DNA of 64,000 bases from Elgaria multicarinata webbii (Eukaryota; Chordata; Lepidosauria; Squamata; Anguidae). The notes beneath the pieces were generated by a model. It was not told where the DNA came from. It saw only the letters and a program-made list of their open reading frames with translations, and did no database searches. The position numbers were made by a program, and so were the translations under genes. Numbering within the stretch: the stretch's first letter is position 1; every line of letters begins with the position of its first letter. The stretch spans positions 5,346,001-5,410,000 of the forward strand of contig NC_086179.1 of NCBI RefSeq assembly GCF_023053635.1, given 5' to 3'. Shown in pieces: positions 1 to 9,784 of the stretch.

Positions 1-409
1 ATACTTTTATGAGAGAAGGTAGTTTGGTCCTAAGCCATGTAGGAGAAGAATCCACACATGTATTAATACTGTTTAAGAAGAGTCCTTTTAACGGTGAATT
101 GAAATATTTCAAAAGCACCAAAACACTAATGAAGAGACATACCCTGCTTGGTGTGCCCCGCCATGCCGGCTGCAAAACAGAGGCGTTCGCTCTCTTTTCC
201 CTCCCTCCCTCGGCAAGCCTGCGGCAGTGCTTTGGAATAAATATTCCATTAATTGTTACTGTTTTGAATTTTATTGTTATTATCTTCCTTAGTGGGTCGT
301 TGAAAACCGCTACTCTGAATAATGATTTTTATAGTGTAGGGTAGGGGGCGCTGGGCATGAGTTTGTGGAACCAAGGGGGCGGTTACCTGAAAAAGTTTGG
401 GAACCACTG
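1..409 (+). mobile_element. hAT element, right part (cut by window edge)
   Basis: The sequence matches the right two thirds of the complete element at 41225-42054 and ends in the same hAT terminal repeat, TTTGGGAACCACTG, at 409. The left end lies outside the window. It is inserted in a tRNA-derived SINE whose remainder resumes at 410, so one target-duplication copy is probably 410-417. Only a short degenerate stretch could be transposase-derived. Family placement rests on the terminal repeat and the matched copy. Confidence 0.75.
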
Positions 410-634
410 TGTTAGAGTGTTGGACTAGGAATTGGAAGATCCAGGTTCTAATCCCCACTCGGCTATAGAAGCTCACTGGATATCTTTGGACCAATCACAG
501 ACTCTCAGTCTGACCTACCTCACAGGGTTGTTGTTGTGAGGATAAAATGGAGAGAGGGAGGACTGTGTACACTGCCTTGAGTTTCTTGGATGAAAAAAAG
601 TGGGATATAAATGTAAATATATAAATTAAATAAT
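410..634 (+). mobile_element. tRNA-derived SINE (type 1), 5' end displaced by hAT
   Basis: This has the type-1 SINE body: a B-box-like ATCCAGGTTCTAATCCCC, then CCTACCTCACAGGGTTG, then a 3' end near GGGATATAAATGTAAA. Other copies start with GTGTGGTGTAGTGG, which is missing here because the hAT element sits at that point. Confidence 0.75.
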
Positions 635-1018
635 TAGGTTGGTGATTCCCAACCCAAGCTCTATACCAGATAACTTTCAGGGGGCAATTTCCTGCCACGG
701 AACCCACTGGGAACCACCCCCTCTGCCAAATTTGCCGCTGAAATCCGGCGCCATGGCACTGCTGTCTTTTAGCAGAAAATCTCCAACTTATTTTCCATTA
801 CTGAAGGAAAAATAAGTCCCTTTTTGCTGCCGTGACCCCAAATTTCAGTGGTAAATTTGTTGGTGGCCGAGGGAGGTCAGTAAGAAGGGGGGGGTGTTTC
901 TCAAAAGGCCAGGGGGTGTCACATGTGGACAATGGGCCATGCAGTGCACATTCCTGCTCTGCACCCTCTGACCTGTAGCTACCCTGTTTGGGAGTCCCCA
1001 GCACACCGAAGAAAATAC
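635..1018. other. Intron of LRR gene, no feature seen
   Basis: This stretch lies 3' of the LRR exon on the minus strand. I see no further exon or recognisable repeat, only low-copy-looking DNA. Confidence 0.4.
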
Positions 1019-1208
1019 CTTGTTCGAAGACAAATGAAGTTGCGTCAGGTTATTCAGGAGAGGGATATCCGTGAGAGTCCTCAGTTGGTTGTAAGACATG
1101 TGCAGGATGGACAGGTGTGGGCAGTTCCCCAGCTCCTTCGTCTCTCTGAGTCGGTTATAACTAAGGTCAAGGACCACAAGGCTCGGAAGAACCCCAGTGC
1201 CAATCACG
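1019..1208 (-). CDS. LRR protein, internal exon A (SDS22-like repeats)
   Basis: A 190-nt exon with one leading base, 63 codons and a phase-0 end. On the minus strand the acceptor is TTCTCCATTTCCAG and the donor AACAAG|GTATTT. The 63 residues form SDS22-like leucine-rich repeats with a 22-residue period: LDLSYN, then LHMSYN, then LHLSSN, each in an LxxLxLxxN frame. The leading C completes the codon left by exon B (TC|C, Ser), so the exons join in phase. LRR folds usually bind proteins, but the partner and role here are unknown. The downstream exons lie beyond the left window edge. The frame is open and both splice sites are canonical, which argues against a pseudogene. I do not recognise the gene; the SLC35B4 neighbour LRGUK is also an LRR protein but would be expected on the other side. 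Confidence 0.75.
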
Positions 1209-1232
1209 CTGGAAATGGAGAACACACAAACA

Positions 1233-1266
1233 TGAGGAGAGACAGAAAGAACTGGGCATGTTTAGC
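1233..1266 (+). mobile_element. CR1 sliver beside LRR exon A
   Basis: About 34 bases match the CR1 segment GAGAGACTGAAAGAACTGGG-CATGTTTAGC seen in every longer CR1 here. Read on the minus strand, it supplies CTAAAC and a pyrimidine-rich tract 25-58 nt upstream of the exon A acceptor. Confidence 0.55.
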
Positions 1267-1267
1267 A

Positions 1268-2168
1268 CGAGGAGGTGCAGGGAACACTGATCAAATTTGC
1301 AGATGACACCAAATTGGGTGGGATAGCGAATACCCTGGAAGACAGAAACAAACTTCAAAGTGATCTTGATAGGCTGGAGTGCTGGGCTGAAAACAACAGG
1401 ATGAAATTGAATAGGGATAAATGCCAAGTTCTACATTTAGGAAATAGAAACCAAAGGCACAGTTACAAGATGGGGGATACTTGGCTCAGCAATACTACAA
1501 ACGAGAAGGATCTTGGAATTGCTGTAGATCGCAAGCTGAATATGAGCCAACAGTGCAATATGGCTGCAAGAAAGGCAAATGTTATTTTGGGCTGCATTAA
1601 TAGAAGTATAGCTTCCAAATCACGTGAGGTACTGGTTCCTCTCTATTCGGCCCTGGTTAGGCCTCATCTACAGTATTGCGTCCAGTTCTGGACTCCACAA
1701 TACAAGAAGGACGCAGACAAGCTGGAGCGTGTTCAGAGGAGGGCAACGAAGATGATCAGGGGTCTGGAAACAAAGTCCCATGAAGAGAGACTGAAAGAAC
1801 TGGGCACGTTGAGCCTGGAGAAGAGAAGATTGAGGGGAGACATGAGAGCACTCTTCAAATTCTTAAAAGGTTGTCACATAGAGGAGGGCCAGGATCTCTT
1901 CTCGATCCTCCCAGAGTGCAGGACACGGAATAACGGGCTCAAGTTAAAGGAAGCCAGATTCCAGCTGGACCTCAGGAAAAATTTCCCGACTGTTAGAGCA
2001 GTACGACAATGGAATCTAGTCGTATTGCTAGTCCCACCCTAGAGGCCTTCAAGAGGCAGCTGGACAACCATCTGTCAGGGATGCTTTAGGGTGGATTCCT
2101 GCATTGAGCAGGGGGTTGGACTTGATGGCCTTATAGGCCCCTTCCAACTCTACAATTCTATGATTCTG
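1268..2168 (+). mobile_element. CR1 LINE, 3' portion
   Basis: This is a 5'-truncated CR1. The reading frame from 1275 to 2042 begins at the reverse-transcriptase catalytic motif FADDTKLGG. It continues through the CR1 C-terminal part, with LVRPHLQYCVQFW and the [15 protein letters not shown] block. The 3' end has the family's CTATGATTCTATG-type short repeat near 2155-2168. The frame is 255 codons long and then lost shortly before the 3' UTR, so this is a fairly young relic. Confidence 0.92.
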
Positions 2169-2289
2169 TGCGTTAAGCATTCAGCCACGCTAGCCAAGGA
2201 ATGTTGGGAATTGTAGGGCTTTTTTTGGTCTATACGTGCACAGAATTGTTCCCTTATTGCATTTTTAGATCTTTACACTGATGCTGGCT

Positions 2290-2460
2290 TTGATGTTGGC
2301 TACTACTTTGGTTTTATTCTGTTTTTAACTTTACGGTTTTATATTACGTTTTACAATGTTATTGTGTTTTATGGTTTTAAGCTTTGTCTTGTAAACCTCC
2401 CCGAGAACTTTGGCTAATGTGGGGGGTAGAGAAATGTAATGAATGAAAATAAAATAAATA
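2290..2460 (+). mobile_element. L2-type LINE 3' tail
   Basis: A T-rich 3' UTR is followed by the diverged tail AAACCTCCCCGAGAACTTTG and AAATAAATAA. This matches the tails of the longer L2 copies in the window. Confidence 0.55.
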
Positions 2461-2590
2461 AGCAGTGGGGCGAGAAAAGTGTCTTGACACAGACCGCCTT
2501 CAGTTCTTTCCTTCCTTGCCTTCACTCCTCTGAGTGGCTGGAGGCCACCATCTCCCCCCTCACACACAAGTCCGCTCAGAATATAATGAC
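2461..2590 (+). repeat. Unclassified dispersed repeat, also at 19965-20110
   Basis: The stretch containing GTGTCTTGACACAGAC and GAGTGGCTGGAGGCCACCAT occurs twice, here and inside the Helitron-like insertion at 19368-20133. I cannot classify it. Confidence 0.5.
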
Positions 2591-2620
2591 AACACCTCTT
2601 AGCATTATTCCAAGGAGCCT

Positions 2621-2649
2621 CACGTGTGTGTGTGTGTGTGTGTGTGTAT
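2621..2649. repeat. (GT)n microsatellite
   Basis: A GT dinucleotide run lies just upstream of the hAT element. Confidence 0.9.
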
Positions 2650-2668
2650 GTGGGAGAGAACTTATGTG

Positions 2669-3235
2669 TAGGGTGACCATATGGAAAGGAGGACAGGGCT
2701 CCTGTATCTTTAACAGTTGTAGAAAAAAAGGGAATTTCAGCAGATATGCATGCAGCACCTGGAAAAATCCCCTCTTCATCACAACAATTAAAGCTGTAGG
2801 AGCCGTGCCTAGCATGACCAGATGCAAAAGAAGGACAGGGCTCCTGCAGCTTTAACTGTTGTGATGAAGAGGGAGTTTCACCAGGTGCTGTTGCATGCAT
2901 ACAAACAACACCTGCTGAAATTCCCTCTTCATCACAACAGTTAAAGCTGCAGGAGCCCTGTCCTTTTGTATCTGGTCACTCTAGAATAGCTCCTGCAGCT
3001 TTAACTGTTGTGATAAAAAGGGAATTTCACTAGGTGCTACATGCATACAAACAACACCTGCTGAAATTCCCTCTTCATCACAACCGTTAAAGCTGCAGGA
3101 GCCCTGTCCTTCTTTTGTATCTGGTCACTCTAGAATAGCTCCCGCAGCTTTAGATTGTAAGCCTATGCGGCAGGGTCTTGCTATTTACTGTGTAATCTGT
3201 ACAGCACCATGTACATTGATGGTGCTGTATAAATA

Positions 3236-3268
<33 letters not shown>

Positions 3269-3543
3269 TGTTGTGATGAAAAGGGAATTCCGCCAGGTGC
3301 TACATGCATACAAACAACACCTGCTGAAATTCCCTCTTCATCACAACAGTTAAAGCTGCAGGAGCCCTGTCCTTCTTTTGTATCTGGTCACTCTAGAATA
3401 GCTCCCGCAGCTTTAACTGTTGTGATGAAGAGGGAATTCCGCCAGGTGCTGCATGCATACAAATGACACCTGCTGAAATTCCCTTTTCTATACAACTGTT
3501 AAAGACACAGGACCCCGGTCCTCCTTTCCATGCGGTCACCCTA
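2669..3543. mobile_element. Non-autonomous hAT element with internal amplification
   Basis: The ends are TAGGGTGACC and GGTCACCCTA. Perfect 8-bp duplications, CTTATGTG, flank it at 2661-2668 and 3544-3551, the hAT signature. The interior holds several alternating inverted copies of a unit that runs from a GCAGCTTTAACTGTTGTGAT block to CTGCTGAAATTCCC. No transposase is visible. One unit is interrupted at 3144-3268 by an L2-type tail. Simple members of the family, such as 52059-52377, are about 320 bp, so this copy has grown by unit duplication. Confidence 0.85.
3144..3268 (+). mobile_element. L2-type 3' tail with (AAT)n, nested in hAT
   Basis: AGATTGTAAGCCTATGCGG through GCACCATGTACATTGATGG ends in (AAT)n. 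It interrupts the hAT interior between GCAGCTTT and AACTGTTGTGATG. It matches the tail at 50878 in opposite orientation. Confidence 0.8.
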
Positions 3544-3699
3544 CTTATGTGCAAAATGGCAGCAGCCAGCTACTGAGAGAAGTGTCACAGTTGTCGCCAC
3601 TAAAATTACGGCCCCTTTTTCTGCCCCACTAAAAATTTGCCAAAATGTCCTCCCCATTTCAACCCCTCCTCCCATCCCACGAAACGAAGGGGGGGCATT

Positions 3700-3870
3700 T
3701 TGGCTAAAGCCTAGTAAGTACAAAGCTCCCGGTTCGGTCCCTGGTGTTGCCAGTGAAAAGGACCCGAGGCAGCAGGGCTGGATTCTGTTCACCTGGGAGA
3801 GCCTCAGCCAGGAAATACGTGGCTAGCCGGGCCAGTGGTCTGATGCACTACAAGACAGTTTTCTACGTGA
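3700..3870 (+). mobile_element. Diverged tRNA-derived SINE (type 2)
   Basis: It keeps the type-2 order: a B-box-like GGTTCGGTCCCTGG, a GAGAGCC block, then CCAGTGGTCTGATGCACTA and a degenerate GCAGCTTCC-type tail. The copy is old and diverged. Confidence 0.45.
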
Positions 3871-4020
3871 TACCAGCCAAGGGCCTCCATCTCCAAACAT
3901 TTCGCCTCGCTCACGATCCTGCCCGCTCAAGAGCAAGACCGAGAATCTCCTCTCTTACAAGTCTTTAATTCCACCCACCCCCCTCGTCCTACAAAATCCC
4001 ATCCATCAAGTCACACTCAC
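3871..4020. other. Intron of LRR gene, no feature seen
   Basis: This is the intron immediately 3' (minus strand) of LRR exon B. Nothing else is recognisable. Confidence 0.4.
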
Positions 4021-4131
4021 GAGCTTAAAGCGTTCAGCGAGGCGTCTAACTCAGCGAGGTTCTCAAAAGGGAAAAGCGCTTCAGGCGGAAGTTCTTGGAG
4101 TTCGTTTAAAGAGACGTCAAGTTTCACAATC
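4021..4131 (-). CDS. LRR protein, internal exon B
   Basis: A 111-nt exon with 1 base, 36 codons and 2 bases. On the minus strand the acceptor is a long C/T tract ending CATCCCTCAG and the donor is AAGCTC|GTGAGT, both strong. It encodes two LRR-like segments: VKLDVSLNELQELPPEAL and LAELDASLNALS. The leading G completes AG|G (Arg) with exon C, and the trailing TC completes Ser with exon A, so all three exons join without a frame break. The intron to exon A is about 2.8 kb and holds hAT, SINE, CR1 and L2 sequence. Function is unknown beyond the LRR fold. The splice signals and codon structure argue for a live gene. Confidence 0.78.
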
Positions 4132-4578
4132 CTGAGGGATGAACAAGGAGATGGGATGGGGGGGAGGAGGAGAAAAAGAGAGACTGAGAACTCTTACCAG
4201 TCCTTCCTTCCAACTCTCCTTATTGACGATGGCCATCATTTCTTGAGTGTTTGGCCAATGATGTCACCCGGGCATTCGACAAGTAGCAACACAGCGAAGG
4301 AGCTGATGTCCTCGGCAATTGCGGACTGAAATGTTTCGAACAGGTATTGGTCCCAAAATATTCATGGCGGAACAAAGAGTCATGTGTAGGCCTGATGCAG
4401 TTGGCACACTTGAAGCTAGTTGAACTTCTGAATGTTTGAGGAATTCGATTTTTTCACATGCCCAGTGGGCTGGTGGAAAATTTTGAAGGACAGGTGCTCA
4501 TCGTGCTAGCACATACACCCCACACCACCCCCTCACCACATTAGCCTAAAAATTCAGGCAGCTGTGTTGACTCATAGG
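4132..4578. other. LRR gene intron
   Basis: The first 60 bases hold the pyrimidine tract for exon B on the minus strand. I see no repeat or exon in the rest. Confidence 0.4.
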
Positions 4579-4815
4579 AACCAGTGTGGTGTAGTGGCTA
4601 GAGCGTTTGACTGGGAGTCAGGAGATCCGGGTTCAAGTCCTCACTCAGCCAAGGAAGCTCACTGGGTGACTTTGGGCCAGCCACAGACTCTCAGCCCAAC
4701 CTACCTCACAGGGTTGGTGTTGTGAGGATAACATGGAGAGGAGGAGGATTATGTACACTGCCTTGGGTTCCTTGCAGGAAAAAGGGCGGGCTATAAATGT
4801 AATAAACATGTACAA
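4579..4815 (+). mobile_element. tRNA-derived SINE (type 1), near full length
   Basis: It starts AACCAGTGTGGTGTAGTGG (A box) with B box GGGTTCAAGTCC. A conserved core and GGGCGGGCTATAAATGTAAT follow. It abuts the L2 fragment beginning at about 4816. Confidence 0.85.
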
Positions 4816-5728
4816 GTAATAAACATAGACAAGGCTGAGATGCTGTTAGTAGGTGATTCCGCTGACAGGATGGGGGGTGTTCTACCGGTTCTGGATGGGA
4901 TTGCACTCACCCTGAAGGAGCAGGTTCGTAGCTTGGGGGTTCTTTTAGACCCATCATTGTCACTTGAGGCTCAGGTGACCTCGGTGGCACGGAATGCCTT
5001 CTACAAACTCCGGTTGGGGGCCCAGCTACTTCCCTATCTAGACAGGGATAACCTAGCTTCAGTTGTCCATGCTCTGGTAACCTCCAAGTTAGATTACTGC
5101 AATGCACTCTACGTAGGGCTGCCTTTGAAGACGGTTCGGAAGCTGTAGCTCGTGCAAAATGCAGCGGCCAGATTGATTTCGGGAACCAGAAGGTTCGAAA
5201 GTATAACACCTGCTCTGGTCCGCTTGCACTGGCTGCCTGTATGTTTCCAAGCCCAATTCAAGGTGCTGGTTTTGACCTATAAAGCCTTACACGGCTTGGG
5301 ACCACAATACCTGATGGAACGCCTCTCCCAGTCACTACGTTCAACATCTAAGGTCCTCCTCCGGGTGCCTACTCCGAGAGAGGCTCAGAGTGTGGCAACG
5401 AGGGACAGGTCCTTTTCGGTGGTGGCCCCCAGACTGTGGAATGATCTCCCTGATGAGGCTCGCCTGGCACCAACGCTGCTATCTTTCCGGCGCCAGGTTA
5501 AGACTTTCCTCTTTGCCCAGGCATATGGCGGCACATCTTGATCACCCACATGTTTAGTTTTTTTTTAACGGTTTTTAATGCTTTATGTGTGTATGTTCTG
5601 TGTTTTAGAATTTTAAATTTTGTATACTTGTTTTTATCTTAATTTTAGAATTTCTGTAAACCGCCCGGAGAGCCCTGGCTATGGGGGCGGTATATAAGTG
5701 CAATAAATAAATAAATAAATAAATAAAT
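4816..5728 (+). mobile_element. L2 LINE, 3' portion
   Basis: Two collinear open stretches (4840-5148 and 5152-5541) encode the L2 C-terminal region. It includes [37 protein letters not shown] and [16 protein letters not shown], split by one in-frame stop. The 3' end reads AACCGCCCGGAGAGCC...GGGCGGTATATAAGTG and then (AAAT)n. Confidence 0.9.
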
Positions 5729-5729
5729 G

Positions 5730-6152
5730 TAGGAACAAACCAGATCTAGCCACCAAGAGCAAGTTTTTTGTAGAGCTTGTGGGTCTTTATTGCCCATTCT
5801 AGACCAAGCTGCCCCCAAATATTTTTCATTACAACCATCGGGATAATTCACAAAAATAAATCGTTGCTGGGCAAATCCATTTCCCCACAGTTACTGTGAA
5901 GATTGTAGCCCGGGGGAACATGGCAGCCTGAGGAGATGGATCAAATGGCAGTGGGGCAGTGAACCGGGTTTCAGTCAGAACCAGTTAGAACTCTACAGGA
6001 GCTTTGCACCGACTGAGGCCCCAGGGAATGTTTAGTGGTTGATGGTCAGGAAAGAAAAAACATTTATTGATTAATTTTATTATTTAGTGGATAGACAGAT
6101 TTTCAAGGTTGAAAAACCACCCATCACAAAGCATCTTGAAGCTTACTTTAAG

Positions 6153-6197
<45 letters not shown>

Positions 6198-6459
6198 GAA
6201 ACCTGTTGAAACAATGCATGTGCAGTACATGAATCATGAAAATAAATCAGGTATAACAAGAAAGACGGCAGTAGCTGATGAAACGCCACTGAAACACACA
6301 GCATACTAAAATTAACCAAGCGTAAACTGGAAGAAATAAATAGAGTCCAGCAAATAAATAGGCCAGCAAAAAGAGGGCCATCTGCACTTCCCAAGCAAGG
6401 GCATTCCAAAGATGGGGCCAAAAGGGAAAAGGCCCCGTCGCTGGTATTTGCTTGCAGTA
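5730..6459. other. LRR gene intron with (AT)n and a hairpin-element fragment
   Basis: Positions 5955-6000 (GGTTTCAGTCAGAACCAG) match one arm of the hairpin elements at 6460 and 32125. A (TA)n run lies at 6152-6195. Nothing else is recognisable. Confidence 0.5.
6152..6195. repeat. (TA)n microsatellite
   Basis: An alternating TA run with a single ACA interruption near the start. Confidence 0.9.
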
Positions 6460-6625
6460 CTGGCTGGTGACTCTGATGTCAGTGGGGAGGTGAATATGGG
6501 CCAGGTTTTAGCCAGAACAGTAAAAGAGCTACCGAAGGTGCTTCTTTACAGTTCTCACTGGTTCTGATTGAAACCCGGAGCAGATTCAGAACCCCACTGA
6601 CATCGGAGCCACCAGCCTCCACTGC
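6460..6625. mobile_element. Hairpin non-autonomous DNA element
   Basis: The two halves are imperfect inverted copies. One has CAGGTTTTAGCCAGAAC; the other has GGTTCTGATTGAAACCCGG. The outer ends are TGACTCTGATGTCAGTGGG and CCCACTGACATCGGAGCCA. A second copy is at 32125-32306. No coding capacity. Confidence 0.65.
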
Positions 6626-7325
6626 ACCATCATCCCTGCTAAGGGAAAGGTCCTGGTGCTTCAAACCTGTGAGGCCTGCTTCAAATTCCAATATGAATAT
6701 ACCCATTGTCAAAGACAAAAATCCACTTTGGTTGTAAGGCAACTCTGTTTTATTGAGTGCAATATAGCTGTATGGAGAAAGCCCTACAGACAAAGACTTT
6801 CTCAACTAGCAGTGTGAAAAGCAGGTCTGTTTATACACAGTCGCATCTTAACCAATTAGGAGTGAGCAAGGTTCTAAAGCAAAACAAAGACTGATCAAAG
6901 AAAACTTCTTCATTATACCTTATCAACAGATGGCCCATAACTCTTCTGGCCATGTCAGATTGACCTGGGTGGTCTGTCATCCTTCTCAAGCTAGTTTATT
7001 TGTCTTCTACTATATCAAGATTATTCACACCATCTACTGGATTTCACTCTTCTGCAATGCCCTACTACTTTTATGCTACTTATGTGCAGGTCATTTTCAT
7101 ATCAAAGGAGGAGCAAGGCCACCATTTCAGTTTTGCCCACAATGCCCCATCTCCTTACTCTGACATCCACACGCTGAGTGTGGTTTTCTGCAAAGGAACC
7201 CGAGCACTGAACGGTTGTTCCCCCATAGGGACTCCACACGACTGAGACACCTGCACAACTGGGTTTATCCGTTCCGACTTTGCGCCTGTTCTTCCAGAAC
7301 TTTCATATGACGTAAGGCAGAAGGT
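6626..7325. other. Unassigned LRR-gene intron
   Basis: The region around 6700-7170 looks like a mid-copy repeat in texture, but I found no terminal repeats, target duplication or coding motif that would place it. Confidence 0.3.
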
Positions 7326-7329
7326 GGGG

Positions 7330-7540
7330 AGATTAGTTACCTAGGGATTAGTTACCTTGGGATCAGTTACCTAGGGAGGTAGTGGGCTCTCCCACACTAG
7401 AGGCCTTCAAGAGGCAGCTGGACAACCATCTGTCAGGGATGCTTGAAGGTAGATTCCTGCATTGAGCGGGGGGTTGGACTCGATGGCCTTGTACGCCCCT
7501 TCCAACTCTGCTATTCTATGATTCTATGATTCTATGAGAT
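7330..7540 (+). mobile_element. CR1 LINE 3' end
   Basis: It holds the last part of the CR1 frame (CTAGAGGCCTTCAAGAGGCA), GGGTTGGACTCGATGGCC, and three copies of the terminal ATTCTATG-type repeat. Confidence 0.88.
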
Positions 7541-7795
7541 GGGTGGAGCTTTTTAAAAAAGGAGTTCTGATGGAGACATTCTCACTAGACTGTCTTAAAA
7601 AGGAAGATTTGGAGCACCATCCATGGTGGAATTCTCCTGTGCAATCCCCTTCGAGTGAATGATTTGGCCTAACTTAAGACCCATTCATTTCAATGGGTCT
7701 AGTGTAAGTCAGACTAACATTGGATACAACCCAATGGGAGGTATTGTACCTCTGCTCAGTTCCCACACGTTTTACTGGGTTTTTTGAAAGCTCAA

Positions 7796-7800
7796 GTGTC

Positions 7801-7839
<39 letters not shown>

Positions 7840-7880
7840 TTACATTTTTATACCGCCCAATAGCCGAAGCTCTCTTAGAC
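7796..7880 (-). mobile_element. L2 3' tail with (TTTA)n
   Basis: (TTTA)n precedes TTTTTATACCGCCCAATAGC and GAAGCTCTC, the reverse complement of the L2 tail. Confidence 0.8.
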
Positions 7881-8106
7881 TTCCTACTTACCGTTCAGGA
7901 AATTCTGTCTTCGGGAATGACTGTCTAGAACAGAAAAAAAAGAAGTCCTCTGTAATAATCCGTGGTGAAGTGATTAAAGTCAAAGAGCAAGCTCTCATCA
8001 AAGGTTGGGCCAAGCTCCTATCATCCCCATCTAACCTGGCCACCAGTTTGGGAAAGCTGGTCTAGACTAACCCTAAGAATTTATTTATTTTTTAAGTACA
8101 CCCCTA

Positions 8107-8643
8107 GGCTCAGTTCAGACAACATGTTTCTCTACGGTGGTTTTACAACGCCACAGTGGAGTGTTTACAACACCGTTGAGAAATGTGTTGTCTTGTGGGA
8201 AAACTCCACGCAACGGTAGAGGGTTATTTTGGAAAACACTCCACGCAGAATATCCACGCTGGGCAGAGGAGGGTTCCTGCACAACCATTGTGTTGCATGT
8301 CGTGTGGAGTTTTCCGTTGGTTGAGTGGACTTTTCCCACTGGCTACAGAGTTCCCTGGCAAGAGCGGCGAAAGAAGCGAGTGCCACTCTAGGAGAGCCGC
8401 CGGGATTGTTGTGAGTTTTTTGCAGCAATGGCTGATGGGATACCATTGGGAGGAACAGGGGAGGAGAGAAGGCAGAGAAACTGTCAATCAAACATCACAA
8501 TGGATTTTACTCAACTCCACAGTAGCCCACAGTCACACAACGGTGGAGTTAGAACATGTTGCATGGGGAGCACCCCCTAAAAACTCAACCGTCAAGTGGA
8601 GTTTTCACACTGCGTTGACTAACGTGTTGTCTGAACTGAGTCC
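8107..8643. mobile_element. Non-autonomous DNA element with GGCTCAGTTCAGACAAC ends
   Basis: The ends are inverted: GGCTCAGTTCAGACAACA on the left and TGTCTGAACTGAGTC on the right. Direct 3-bp repeats (CTA) flank it at 8104-8106 and 8644-8646. The 537-bp interior is itself an imperfect inverted structure, and its open stretches carry no known motif. A second copy is at 34112-34638. The 3-bp duplication would fit a PIF/Harbinger-like family, as inference only. Confidence 0.75.
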
Positions 8644-8751
8644 TAAAAAGGTCAACTGTGAACACGACAACATATTTATTCCACACGTCCCTTTTTCATG
8701 CGTTACGCACCGAGCGCAACGTAGGCTCTCCTGTGCTTGTCTGTCCTTTAC

Positions 8752-8957
8752 CTGGGGTTCACAGATCCAAACTCAAAAGCGAACGCTAATCGCTTAAGCC
8801 GCGACATTTTCACACACAGAGAGTAACGGGGACCAGATAGTTCCACATTCCAGACGAGAGGAAGAGGGTCCATCTCCACAATCCGGTCTTCAACGAACTG
8901 ACGGTTCATCTGTTGCGAATGAGTGGAGCTGGCGCCTTCAGGAAAGATTAAAGCCAT
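8752..8957 (-). CDS. LRR protein, upstream exon C (possible start exon)
   Basis: On the minus strand a frame from ATG at 8957 runs 68 codons. It ends ...GSVNP plus AG at the donor CCCAG|GTAAAG. AG then joins exon B's G to give Arg, reading VNPR-IVKLDVSLNEL in phase. The stretch holds a LRLEx-like lead-in (MSRLKRLAFAFEF) before the LRRs. The start is uncertain. ATG 8957 has C at -3 and G at +4. An alternative is an acceptor before the internal Met at 8909-8907, after CATTCGCAACAG. If 8957 is the start, the window holds 169 residues of this gene. It is divergent from SLC35B4, with about 6.7 kb between the two starts. The gene was not recognised. Confidence 0.6.
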
Positions 8958-9004
8958 GTGTGCTGTTATTTAAGTTGTACTATTTTTTCCCGTTCATATA
9001 TTAT

Positions 9005-9130
9005 ACATTTATTTAAAATTTATATATTTATTTATTATTACATTTTTATACCGCCCAATAGCCGAAGCTCTCTGGGCAGTTCACAAAATTTCATACAGAA
9101 AACAAAACAAAATAAGTTTAAATGTGATAT
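9005..9130 (-). mobile_element. L2 3' tail
   Basis: (TTTA)n, then ATACCGCCCAATAGCCGAAG and CTCTCTGGGCAGTTCACAAA: the reversed L2 tail. It lies just upstream of LRR exon C. Confidence 0.8.
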
Positions 9131-9296
9131 TCCTCCCTTTCCCTCCCCCTTCCCAAAGGAAATCACTGATAATATTATAACTATTACATAATATATCTAT
9201 TACAAAATGTATCATTCTTCAGATATTAAACATTTCCTTCCTTTCTTTATAAGTCAGTGGAAAAAATGGCCCTAACAGGGCAAGAAGGGCAGGTAT

Positions 9297-9745
9297 GAGA
9301 AATGGGCAACCAGGATGATCAGGGGTCTGGAATCAAAGCCCTGTAAGGAGAGACTGAAAGAACTGGGCCTGTTTAGCCTGGAGAAGAGAAGATTGAGGGG
9401 AGACATGAGAGCACTCTTCAAAGACTTGAAAGGTTGTCACACAGACGAGGGCCAGGATCTCTTCTCAATCCTCTCAGAGTGCAGGACACGAAATAATGAG
9501 CTCAAGTGACAGGAAGTCAGATTCCGGCTGGACATCAGGAAAAACTTCCTGACTATTAGAGCAGTACGACAATGGAATCAGTTACCTAGGGAGGTTGTGG
9601 GCTCTCCCACACTAGAGGCATTCAAGAGGCAGCTGGACAACCATCTGTCAGGGATGCTTTAGGGTGGATTCCTGCATTGAGCAAGGGGTTGGACTCGATG
9701 GTCTTGTAGGTCCCTTCCAGCTCTACTATTCTATGATTCTATGAC
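9297..9745 (+). mobile_element. CR1 LINE 3' portion
   Basis: It encodes the TRMIRGLE...[20 protein letters not shown] block and ends in the CR1 ATTCTATGATTCTATGA repeat. A short piece of another CR1-like 3' end (GGTCTGATCCAGCTTGGCTC) follows to about 9783. Confidence 0.9.
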
Positions 9746-9784
9746 CCTTGGTCTGATCCAGCTTGGCTCTTCTGATGTTCTTAT

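Noticed and set aside
1019-1208. LRGUK as the name for the left LRR gene
   Set aside because: LRGUK should converge on the SLC35B4 3' end, where other exons fit. This gene diverges from the 5' end.
4579-4640. Functional tRNA genes at SINE heads (also 39440-39494, 43541-43610)
   Set aside because: A and B boxes are present, but each is followed by a SINE body and the acceptor stems are not formed.
6640-7270. A second LTR-like block
   Set aside because: No TG...CA ends with matching flanks could be found.
8183-8797. 204-codon + frame
   Set aside because: It lies mostly in the 8107-8643 inverted element and has no homologous motif.
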